A model generated the notes under the pieces. It was given only the letters and a program-made list of their open reading frames with translations. It made no database searches and was not told where the DNA came from. DNA of 41,777 bases from positions 1 through 41,777 of the forward strand of contig CANCIL010000003.1 of the NCBI GenBank assembly GCA_947378095.1, in the 5' to 3' direction. The first letter of the stretch is position 1. Each line of letters begins with the position of its first letter. The position numbers and the translations under genes are program-made. The stretch comes from Betaproteobacteria bacterium. Its GTDB lineage: Bacteria > Pseudomonadota > Gammaproteobacteria > Burkholderiales > Burkholderiaceae. Positions 1 to 7,113 of this stretch are shown one piece after another.

Positions 1-135
1 GTGCCGTCGGCTAAGGCCAACACGGCGGGAGGAAAAGAAGGAAGCAAGGGTGACAAACCATCTCCAGTCCCTGCTCCATCCGACGCTCAAAACCCCCAAA
101 AAGACCAACCCGAGGCTTGTTTATGCGGGAGGTGA
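1..135 (+). CDS. 3' end of an unrecognised gene (low-complexity C-terminal tail)
   Basis: The first frame is open from the window edge through 44 codons to a TGA at 133-135. The encoded tail is rich in Lys, Gly, Ser, Pro and Ala, includes a short Pro/Ala/Ser stretch, and ends in Cys-Leu-Cys-Gly-Arg. Such a tail is typical of disordered C-termini and carries no family signature, so I cannot name the protein. A plus-strand terminator-like hairpin about 110 bases downstream supports a plus-strand gene ending here. It faces prpE tail to tail. The frame could also be fortuitous, because only 135 bases are visible. Confidence 0.4.
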   Translation: MPSAKANTAGGKEGSKGDKPSPVPAPSDAQNPQKDQPEACLCGR

Positions 136-242
136 GTGTCTTTAAGCGCTAGGGTATTTAATAAGTTTCGAACCTTGCAATGATACCAGTATTGCTCGTA
201 AACCCTTGAATACCCTGCCAATTGGTCTTCTGAGAGCGATTT

Positions 243-274
243 CCTCCCTCGACAGTGATCGAAGGAGGTTTTGT
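243..274 (+). terminator. Rho-independent terminator of the left-edge gene
   Basis: A ten-base arm at 243-252 (CCTCCCTCGA) pairs with 259-268 (TCGAAGGAGG) with a single mismatch, around a six-base loop, and is followed on the plus strand by TTTTGT. On the minus strand no T tract follows the stem, so it fits the plus-strand gene better than prpE. Confidence 0.55.
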
Positions 275-282
275 ATTGACTC

Positions 283-2166
283 TTAAGCTTGCGCGCCCTG
301 CTCGATGATGGTCTTAATTTGGGCTAAAACCGTCTGGTCTTCCATGGTGCTGATATCACCAGGATCACGACCTTCAGCCACCGCCTGCAAAGCGCGACGC
401 ACGATCTTGCCTGAACGCGTCTTAGGCAAGGCTGTCACAACATATACCCGCCCAGGGCGTGCAATGGCGCCTAACTGGCTATCGACCGTCTTCATGCACT
501 CTTTTTCAAGATTTTCAGCTTTAGAGGAATCTTTAGGAATCACAAATGCAATCGCCGCCTGACCTTTGAGCTTGTCCTCAATACCCACTACTGCAACTTC
601 GGAAATATTATGGTGACTAGAAATGCTTTCCTCAATTTCACGGGTACCCAGTCGATGGCCGGCAACGTTAATCACGTCATCAGTACGGCCCAAGATAAAG
701 AAGTAGCCATCTTTGTCTTTAATACCCCAGTCAAATGTTGAATAAATCAATTTGCCTGGAATGGTTTCCCAATAAGTGCTGACAAAGCGCTTGTCATCAC
801 CCCAAACCGTTTGCATACAACCTGGGGGCAATGGCCCCTCGATCGCAATGACTCCTTTTTGATCAGGACCCAACTCTGCTGAAGTTGCATCATCAAGTAA
901 CTTCATGTTGTAACCAAAAGAAGGAACGCCTGGTGAACCAAACTTGTGTGGCATCACTTCAACGCCACGCTGAATTGCAAGCATTGGCCAGCCAGTTTCT
1001 GTTTGCCAGTAGTTATCGACAATCGGCTTTTTAATAGCATCATGAATCCATGTTGCGGTTGGCTCATCTAGTGGTTCACCCGCCAAAAATAGAGCTCTTA
1101 AGGTAGACAGATCATATTTAGTTAAGAACGCTGGATCTTGCTTCTTTAAAACACGTACTGCAGTAGGTGCTGAGAACATCACAGACACTTTGTACTTCTC
1201 AACCAATTCCCACCAAATACCAGCATCTGGCCTTAAGGGGGTGCCTTCATACATGATGGTGGCCATGCCACTCAGTAGCGGCGCATAAATAATGTAGCTG
1301 TGTCCTACCACCCAGCCAATATCTGAGGTGCAGAACATTGTTTCACCGGCTTGACCGGTAAAAATATGCTTCATGGATGAGGCCAATGCAACAGCGTATC
1401 CACCAGTATCTCGCTGCACACCCTTTGGCTTACCAGTAGTCCCTGAGGTATACAAAATATAAGAAGGATGGGAAGCATCAACCCACTCGATCGGAACGAT
1501 ATCGTTCAAATGCTTTTGGCGTTCTGCTGCATAGTCCAAATCACGACCTGCAACAGTAGCGTACTCAGTTAAACCACGATTAATAATCAGCACTTTTTCA
1601 GGCTTGTAGCTTGCCAGAGCAATCGCTTCATCTAACAAAGGCTTATAAGGCACTGCCTTGCCACCACGAGCACCCGCTTCAGCACAAACAATCATTTTGG
1701 GTTTTGCATCATCAATACGTGATGCCAAACTATGCGAGGCAAAACCACCAAAAACCACTGAGTGAATTGCGCCAATTCGTGCGCAAGCCAACATTGCAAA
1801 ACAGGCTTCAGCAATCATTGGCATGTAGATGAGGACTCGATCCCCTTTTTGAATTCCGTTGGCTTTATAAATAGCAGCCATACGATTGACTTCTTCGTAA
1901 AGCTCTTTATAGGTGTATGCTTTTTCTTGGTTTGTTTCTGTAGAAACAGAAACTAAAGCGATCTGATTGGGACGCTCTTGAGCATGACGATCAACTGCGT
2001 TGTAGCAAAGATTGGTGAGGCCTCCCTCAAACCATTTTGCAAATGGAGGATTGTCGTAATTCAGTACTTTATCGAACGGCTTTTCCCAGTGTATTAACTT
2101 GGATTGTTCGCCCCAGAAACCATCTGGATCTTGAATTGAACGTTCGTGATGTGCTTTATAGGACAT
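283..2166 (-). CDS. prpE: Propionyl-CoA synthetase PrpE
   Basis: This is an AMP-forming acyl-CoA synthetase of the ANL superfamily. It activates propionate with ATP and CoA to propionyl-CoA in the cytoplasm. Its 627 residues match the usual PrpE length (E. coli about 628) and it resembles PrpE along its whole length. The N-terminus has the acetyl-CoA synthetase leader (FWGEQ near residue 17, NPPFAKWF near 39). The adenylate-forming P-loop YTSGTTGKPKG is at 239-249 and VINVAGHRLGTREIEESISS is in the C-terminal domain. The catalytic lysine, the target of Pat/CobB-type acetylation in this family, is K587 in PKTRSGK. The ATG at 2166 has AGGT upstream. It lies 27 bases downstream of mltD on the same strand. 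No prpBCD genes are nearby. Acetyl-CoA synthetase is the alternative, but the PrpE-specific stretches favour propionate. Confidence 0.93.
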   Translation of the reverse strand: MSYKAHHERSIQDPDGFWGEQSKLIHWEKPFDKVLNYDNPPFAKWFEGGLTNLCYNAVDRHAQERPNQIALVSVSTETNQEKAYTYKELYEEVNRMAAIYKANGIQKGDRVLIYMPMIAEACFAMLACARIGAIHSVVFGGFASHSLASRIDDAKPKMIVCAEAGARGGKAVPYKPLLDEAIALASYKPEKVLIINRGLTEYATVAGRDLDYAAERQKHLNDIVPIEWVDASHPSYILYTSGTTGKPKGVQRDTGGYAVALASSMKHIFTGQAGETMFCTSDIGWVVGHSYIIYAPLLSGMATIMYEGTPLRPDAGIWWELVEKYKVSVMFSAPTAVRVLKKQDPAFLTKYDLSTLRALFLAGEPLDEPTATWIHDAIKKPIVDNYWQTETGWPMLAIQRGVEVMPHKFGSPGVPSFGYNMKLLDDATSAELGPDQKGVIAIEGPLPPGCMQTVWGDDKRFVSTYWETIPGKLIYSTFDWGIKDKDGYFFILGRTDDVINVAGHRLGTREIEESISSHHNISEVAVVGIEDKLKGQAAIAFVIPKDSSKAENLEKECMKTVDSQLGAIARPGRVYVVTALPKTRSGKIVRRALQAVAEGRDPGDISTMEDQTVLAQIKTIIEQGAQA

Positions 2167-2193
2167 GTTCTACCTAAATAAAAGTGACTGAAA

Positions 2194-3633
2194 TTACTGT
2201 TTTGTGCTTACCCCCTTATTACTGGGGCTAGCTGAACTACCATTTTTCGCAGATTTTGCAAGCCCTGTCGATGCGGATTTATGCTGAGATGCAGCATTTT
2301 TTTGGGAAGAATTACCCTTAGAAGCGCCCTTCTCATTGGTCTTTGCCTGTTTTTGAGGGGTGCATTTAATTTGTTGAGCTGTTTTTGATCCAGCAGCAGC
2401 CTTAGCTGGCTTTGCACATTTATTGGGTGGTGGAGGTGGTGGTGGCTTTTCCAAGCTCAGACTGGCATTGTCAGCCAGTGTGGTTGGCACATCACCCGAT
2501 CTGCTGCTGGTTTTAGGTATCAGCACAGTTGAGCCTGCCTTGATGCGCATTCCACGTGGAATGCCATTGATATCCCGAAGCGTGTCCGGATCTACTCCTA
2601 AAGTCTTTGATGCCTGATCTAGGCTCTCTGTTTTAGTCACTTTTACTGCAGTCCAAGACGACAGTGGTTTGCTGTATTTTTTTAGGTTGTCCTGAAAAAT
2701 TTCTGCATGAGCAAAAGGAAGCAAAATTTGCTGATTGGCATTACTTAATATCACCGGCTTATTAAATGAGGGATTCAGATTATGAAATTCTTCTGCAGGA
2801 ATTTCAGCAAGCTTAATTACCAAAGCCACATCAATATCATTGCCAACATCTAATGCAACAAAATAAGGATGATTTTCCAGCTCAGGTAAAACAATCCCAT
2901 ACGCGCTGGGATCCAAAACAATTTGTCGATAAGCCATAAGCTTAGGAACATATTGCCTAGTCTCCTTAGGCATCGTTAAGCTCTCATAGTCAGTAGGAAG
3001 CCCCGCGGCAGTATTGCGTTTTTGCGCTTTTGCAACATTGCCTGCGCCCCAGTTATAGGCTGCTAATGCGAGCTCCCAACTACCAAATTGATTGTATAAA
3101 CGCTGCAAATAATCTAAGGCAGCATCTGTCGATTGCAAGACGTCTCTGCGCTCATCTCTAAATACGTTTTGAGTTAAGCGAAAGTCCTTTCCTGTTGCAG
3201 GCATAAATTGCCACAAGCCAACGGCTTTAGCACTAGATTTGGCGTGGGTTACAAAAGCACTCTCAACAAAAGGCAGAAGCGCAATCTCAGTAGGCATATT
3301 GCGCGCATTAACCTCTTGAACGATATAAAAAAGATATCTAGATGAGCGTGCCATGGAACGATGCACGTAATCTGGGCGCGCACTGAGCCAACGCACTTGT
3401 TCAATTTCCAGAGGGCTATTCATCGGCTCCATCTGAAAGCCATCGCGAATACGAAGCCATAAGTTATCAGATGGCGCATAAACCTTGCTAACAGATTGAC
3501 TCTGCAAATTGACCCGCGCTGCTTTTGATGCTTTAGGGCTTGCCTTAGTGGGCGTATCGGATGACCAGTCGCCAGTGCTTGCGCAACCACTCAGTAGCAC
3601 AAGAAATGCGAATGCTACATAAATCAATCGCAT
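2194..3633 (-). CDS. mltD: Membrane-bound lytic murein transglycosylase D, lipoprotein
   Basis: Cleaves the glycan strands of peptidoglycan, leaving 1,6-anhydromuramyl ends; anchored in the outer membrane. A lipoprotein signal ends in the lipobox LSGC with Cys17 as the lipidated residue. The SLT catalytic domain spans roughly residues 105-220, with the catalytic glutamate E124 in PFVESAF, the GLWQFMPATG motif and LALAAYNWGAGNV. One LysM-like module is visible at about 327-375, whereas E. coli MltD has two. From residue 397 there is a run of seven prolines and then about 76 residues rich in Lys, Ser, Ala and Gln with two cysteines, probably disordered. The start codon overlaps the gloB stop in TGATG, which suggests translational coupling. 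Length 479 against about 452 in E. coli; the tail accounts for the difference. Confidence 0.9.
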   Translation of the reverse strand: MRLIYVAFAFLVLLSGCASTGDWSSDTPTKASPKASKAARVNLQSQSVSKVYAPSDNLWLRIRDGFQMEPMNSPLEIEQVRWLSARPDYVHRSMARSSRYLFYIVQEVNARNMPTEIALLPFVESAFVTHAKSSAKAVGLWQFMPATGKDFRLTQNVFRDERRDVLQSTDAALDYLQRLYNQFGSWELALAAYNWGAGNVAKAQKRNTAAGLPTDYESLTMPKETRQYVPKLMAYRQIVLDPSAYGIVLPELENHPYFVALDVGNDIDVALVIKLAEIPAEEFHNLNPSFNKPVILSNANQQILLPFAHAEIFQDNLKKYSKPLSSWTAVKVTKTESLDQASKTLGVDPDTLRDINGIPRGMRIKAGSTVLIPKTSSRSGDVPTTLADNASLSLEKPPPPPPPNKCAKPAKAAAGSKTAQQIKCTPQKQAKTNEKGASKGNSSQKNAASQHKSASTGLAKSAKNGSSASPSNKGVSTKQ

Positions 3634-4442
3634 CAGAAGCGATCTTTCCAGGCTCTGATGGCCGCTAGGACATGAGCTGAACTTGGTAAATCTTGTTGCC
3701 CTGAAATCGTTTTGGCTGCAGCAATAACTTCAGGTTGATCGCAACGCATAAACGGGTTAACCTGCAGCTCTTGACCAATCGTGGTTGGCAGAGTAGGTTT
3801 ATCTTGATCCCGCAAAGCTTGTGCTTTTTCTGCCCAAGAAATTAAATTACTGTTGTTAGGTTCAACTGCTAAGGCGAAACGAATATTCGATAAAGTGTAT
3901 TCATGTGTGCAGTAAACCAAAGTGTTCTTAGGTAGTGCTGCAAACTTCGCAAGAGACTGACTCATCTGCGTTGGGGTGCCCTCAAACAATCGACCACAAC
4001 CCGATGCAAATAAAGTGTCGCCGCAAAATAACATTGGCTCAGTTAAATTGGCCTGCATATTGGCAAAGTAAGCAATGTGCCCCAAGGTATGTCCTGGAAC
4101 CTCAAGTACTTTTAAGCTAATCCGTGGTTCGGCAATTTCTACTATGTCGCCCTCGACGAGGGCTTGAGTACGCCCCGGAATATCGTTATTGAGGGGGCCA
4201 TAAACAGGAATTGTGGGCCCCAGGGTGCCCAATAATTCTAAAATTCCGCCTGTATGGTCGGCATGGTGGTGGGTGATCAAAATACCGGTGAGTGTCAGCT
4301 TTTCCTGCTCTAAATATTCCAAGCAAGGGACTGCCTCACCTGGATCAACTAGCAGCGCTGATACCCCATCATGGATGCACCAGAGGTAATTGTCATCAAA
4401 TGCAGGTATGGGCCAAACTTGCAATAAAGTATTCTTATCCAT
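3633..4442 (-). CDS. gloB: Hydroxyacylglutathione hydrolase (glyoxalase II)
   Basis: Hydrolyses S-D-lactoylglutathione to D-lactate and glutathione, the second step of methylglyoxal detoxification. It is a metallo-beta-lactamase-fold enzyme with the binuclear metal motif THHHADH at residues 57-63, then GHTLGHIAYF, FCGDTLFASGCGRLFEGT and THEYTLSNIRFA, and the closing AIRAWKDRF typical of GloB. I choose the ATG at 4442, giving 269 residues. An in-frame opening upstream would add 38 Trp/Arg/Pro-rich residues with no family support and would run through the start of the divergent methyltransferase gene. No Shine-Dalgarno sequence sits at normal spacing before this ATG; a GGAGG lies 18 bases away. 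The stop overlaps the mltD start by one base. The neighbourhood matches E. coli mltD-gloB-yafS. Confidence 0.92.
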   Translation of the reverse strand: MDKNTLLQVWPIPAFDDNYLWCIHDGVSALLVDPGEAVPCLEYLEQEKLTLTGILITHHHADHTGGILELLGTLGPTIPVYGPLNNDIPGRTQALVEGDIVEIAEPRISLKVLEVPGHTLGHIAYFANMQANLTEPMLFCGDTLFASGCGRLFEGTPTQMSQSLAKFAALPKNTLVYCTHEYTLSNIRFALAVEPNNSNLISWAEKAQALRDQDKPTLPTTIGQELQVNPFMRCDQPEVIAAAKTISGQQDLPSSAHVLAAIRAWKDRF

Positions 4443-4448
4443 AAGCTG

Positions 4449-5252
4449 ATGATACCAACCCCTCCTATGCCAACCCAGTCCCCTGCACCCCCATGGAGCT
4501 CTTGGGAGAGATGGCTGCAATCTCCTCCAGGTCAATATGTTCTCAAATGGGAGCAATCATGCTTTGATCAGATCGTGGATAACGTTTTTGGATTTCATGC
4601 GGTGCAAGTAGGTTTACCTCAAATTAATTGCCTGCGCGAGAATCGTATGCCCCTACATGCGATTTTGATTCATACAAATGACAGCACCTCTTTTAATCCA
4701 GGCTCTAGTTGGCATTACATCGAAGGAGACAGCTCAGAACTCCCCTTTGCTAGCGAAAGTATTGATCTTATTGTTCTTCCACATGTTCTGGAATTTGCAG
4801 CTGATCCGCATCAAATTCTTCGAGAGGTTGATCGAGTGCTCCGCCCTGAGGGACGCTTGGTTGTTTCTGGATTTAATCCGGCAAGTCTTTGGGGGGCTCG
4901 TCAATATATAAGTAGGCTCATTGGCAGCCCCTACTTGCCGAGGGATGGCCAGTTCATTAGCCTCATTCGCATTAAAGACTGGCTGCAGTTACTGAACTTT
5001 TCACTAGATCGTGGTCATTTTGGTTGCTACAAGTTGCCTCTTCAAGGCCAAGGCATCTCCCGAATGGACTTTCTGGAACCCATGGGGAACCGCTGGTGGC
5101 CCATATTTGGCGCAATTTTTATTGTCTCCGCCATTAAGCGCCACCAAGGCATTCGTCTCGTAGGCCAGGTCCAAACCAGCCTCATTCCTAAAATAGCCCC
5201 ACTCAGCCCTGCAGCAGAACGGGGTAAGCTCAATAAAGACCCATTACAGTAA
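4449..5252 (+). CDS. YafS-like class I SAM-dependent methyltransferase
   Basis: A 267-residue protein of the Methyltransf_11 type. It has GDSSELPF at 93-100, the strand-4 motif [11 protein letters not shown] at 106-116 and the post-motif [14 protein letters not shown] at 131-144. Position between gloB and rnhA equates it with E. coli YafS, whose substrate I do not know. The usual glycine-rich SAM loop (motif I) is not evident. The corresponding segment near residues 51-59 (AVQVGLPQI) has one glycine, so cofactor binding cannot be assumed. The first candidate ATG (4449) is only 6 bases from the gloB start. A second in-frame ATG at 4467 is equally possible, and neither has a good ribosome binding site. 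rnhA follows after 5 bases. Confidence 0.75.
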   Translation: MIPTPPMPTQSPAPPWSSWERWLQSPPGQYVLKWEQSCFDQIVDNVFGFHAVQVGLPQINCLRENRMPLHAILIHTNDSTSFNPGSSWHYIEGDSSELPFASESIDLIVLPHVLEFAADPHQILREVDRVLRPEGRLVVSGFNPASLWGARQYISRLIGSPYLPRDGQFISLIRIKDWLQLLNFSLDRGHFGCYKLPLQGQGISRMDFLEPMGNRWWPIFGAIFIVSAIKRHQGIRLVGQVQTSLIPKIAPLSPAAERGKLNKDPLQ

Positions 5253-5257
5253 GGCCC

Positions 5258-5713
5258 ATGTCACACTCTCATACTCACCCTCATATTGTGATCTACACAG
5301 ACGGTGCCTGCAAAGGAAACCCTGGCCCTGGCGGCTGGGGCGCAGTCTTACGCTCTGGTGGGCACGAGAAACACATTCATGGCGGGGAAAAACACACCAC
5401 CAACAATCGGATGGAAATTAGTGCTGTTATCTTTGCCTTGAGAGCCCTTAAACAGAGAAGCTCAGTTGAGCTCTGGACAGACTCACAGTATGTCCAAAAA
5501 GGCGTCACTGAGTGGCTTGAGGGATGGAAAAAGCGGGGATGGAAGACGGCCAGTAAGGATCCGGTGAAAAATGCCGATTTATGGCAAGAATTAGATGCCC
5601 TGCTGCCAGATCACGACATCTCCTGGCATTGGGTTCGAGGCCATAACGGGCACCCCGGGAACGAACTGGCAGATCAGCTAGCTAACAAGGGAGTGGAGGA
5701 GTTTTTGCCCTAG
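5258..5713 (+). CDS. rnhA: Ribonuclease HI
   Basis: Degrades the RNA strand of RNA-DNA hybrids, removing R-loops and Okazaki primers. At 151 residues it is a standard bacterial RNase HI. The opening [20 protein letters not shown] carries D15, [13 protein letters not shown] carries E53, LWTDSQYV carries D75, and [10 protein letters not shown] carries D139, which together are the DEDD metal-binding set. The catalytic-loop histidine is in [10 protein letters not shown] (H129). A basic helical segment [12 protein letters not shown] lies near 89-100. It starts 5 bases after the methyltransferase gene, so the two are probably cotranscribed. In E. coli and many other proteobacteria rnhA is adjacent to dnaQ; here an RND efflux pair separates them. 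Confidence 0.96.
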   Translation: MSHSHTHPHIVIYTDGACKGNPGPGGWGAVLRSGGHEKHIHGGEKHTTNNRMEISAVIFALRALKQRSSVELWTDSQYVQKGVTEWLEGWKKRGWKTASKDPVKNADLWQELDALLPDHDISWHWVRGHNGHPGNELADQLANKGVEEFLP

Positions 5714-5751
5714 AGCCAATAAGCCTAGGAGAACGCATTTTCGGCCCTCTT

Positions 5752-7113
5752 ATGAGAGAATGCACAGGCACTATAGTGAGCAAAAACCCTATTAGAATCA
5801 TAAAAATCAAGAAAAACGAGACCGTGTCAAAAATTGAATCTGCACTAAACAAAATTCCTGCCAAAGTTGCTCAACTCTATGGCTTTGTCAAATCTCGTCT
5901 ATGCCTCTTGTGGCAAAAAATTGCTCCTCGCTTAAAACCCATTTCCTTTGCATCGATTAAGTCATTTGTACTGAGATTTAAGTGGCGCATATTAATCGTC
6001 CTTATTATTTTGTATGCCGGTTCTAAAACGTATGATTATTTTTTTCCAACAGCAGAAAAATCAGGTGGGCCAACTACAGTAACTACTGTCCTGGTTGAGA
6101 AAAAAGACATTCCTCTTATTATTGAAGCAACTGGCACGATCGTTTCAAATGGCATTGTCGATATTAGACCGATGGTGACGAATACTGTTGCGAAGATTCA
6201 TGTCAAAGATGGCCAGGAAGTAAAAGCGGGCGATCTTTTATTTACGCTTGATAATCGCAATGACACTGCTAACTATGAAAGACTAAAAGCCCTGGCTGAA
6301 GATGCTCAGAAGCAATATCTACGCGCTAAGGAATTAGTCAGCCAAAACTTTATTTCTAAAGCCGGTCTTGAAACCTCCATGGCTAATGCTAAGTCCGCCC
6401 AAGCTGCGGCAAGATCAGCAGAGGTGCAACTGTCATATGACTCTATTCGCTCACCTATTGATGGTCGCGCAGGCATTGTGAACGTGTTCCCAGGATCATT
6501 GGTGCAAGCAAGTAACGTCGTAACTACTGCTACTAGCTCAACTGCCACCTCTAGCGTTGGTGCCATGGTAACGATTACCCAACTCAACCCAATCAATGTT
6601 CAATTCGTCGTTCCAGAAAAAGATATTCCCGTCTTGCTTGAAAATCAATTAGATGGGGAGCCCTTAACGGTGAAAGTTACCGTCGGAGATTCTGGAAAAA
6701 GAACTTACGAAGGAAAGGTATTGGTAATTGATAACCAAGTTGATCCTTCTATTGCCGCAGTCAGAGTCAAGGCGCAGATTCCCAATGATGCAATGACCCT
6801 GCTTCCCGGCCAATTTGCCCGTGTTTCATTAGTAGCTAATAACCTCAAAGATGCTCTCTCGGTCCCTTCGCAAGCAATCGTGATGAACCCGCGAGGAAAA
6901 ATTGTTTACACGGTTGATAAGGATGGTAAGGCGGTTTCTAAACCAATCAAAGTGGTTTATGAATATCAAGGCACTTCTGTGATTACAGGCATCGAGTCCG
7001 GCGACAAGGTGATCGTAGAAGGTAAACAGAACTTACGCCCAGGCGGCAAAGTCCGCGAAGCTAAACAAGCCAATAGCACTCCTAAAAACACTCCTGCGAC
7101 AGAGAAAAAATGA
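5752..7113 (+). CDS. RND efflux periplasmic adaptor (AcrA/MdtA-like membrane fusion protein)
   Basis: Links the inner-membrane RND pump to an outer-membrane channel. The only clear membrane segment is near residues 78-97 (WRILIVLIILYAG). It is preceded by about 75 basic residues with no obvious domain. After it come the beta-barrel and lipoyl halves (TGTIVSNGIVDIRP to VKAGDLLFTLDN near 128-168, SPIDGRAGIVNVFPG near 228-242), a helical hairpin, and a C-terminal tail rich in Lys, Asn and Pro. The start is uncertain. ATG 5752 has no good ribosome binding site, and in-frame GTG codons at 5776 and 5824 would shorten the N-terminal extension. The stop overlaps the transporter start (ATGA, 7110-7113), so they form a coupled pair. 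No outer-membrane factor gene is in the window, so a TolC-type partner must be elsewhere. Confidence 0.87.
   Translation: MRECTGTIVSKNPIRIIKIKKNETVSKIESALNKIPAKVAQLYGFVKSRLCLLWQKIAPRLKPISFASIKSFVLRFKWRILIVLIILYAGSKTYDYFFPTAEKSGGPTTVTTVLVEKKDIPLIIEATGTIVSNGIVDIRPMVTNTVAKIHVKDGQEVKAGDLLFTLDNRNDTANYERLKALAEDAQKQYLRAKELVSQNFISKAGLETSMANAKSAQAAARSAEVQLSYDSIRSPIDGRAGIVNVFPGSLVQASNVVTTATSSTATSSVGAMVTITQLNPINVQFVVPEKDIPVLLENQLDGEPLTVKVTVGDSGKRTYEGKVLVIDNQVDPSIAAVRVKAQIPNDAMTLLPGQFARVSLVANNLKDALSVPSQAIVMNPRGKIVYTVDKDGKAVSKPIKVVYEYQGTSVITGIESGDKVIVEGKQNLRPGGKVREAKQANSTPKNTPATEKK

Noticed and set aside
4443-4556. N-terminal extension of gloB by 38 residues
   Set aside because: The added residues have no match to the glyoxalase II family and would overlap the divergent methyltransferase start. 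The family start is MDKNTLLQVWPIPAF.
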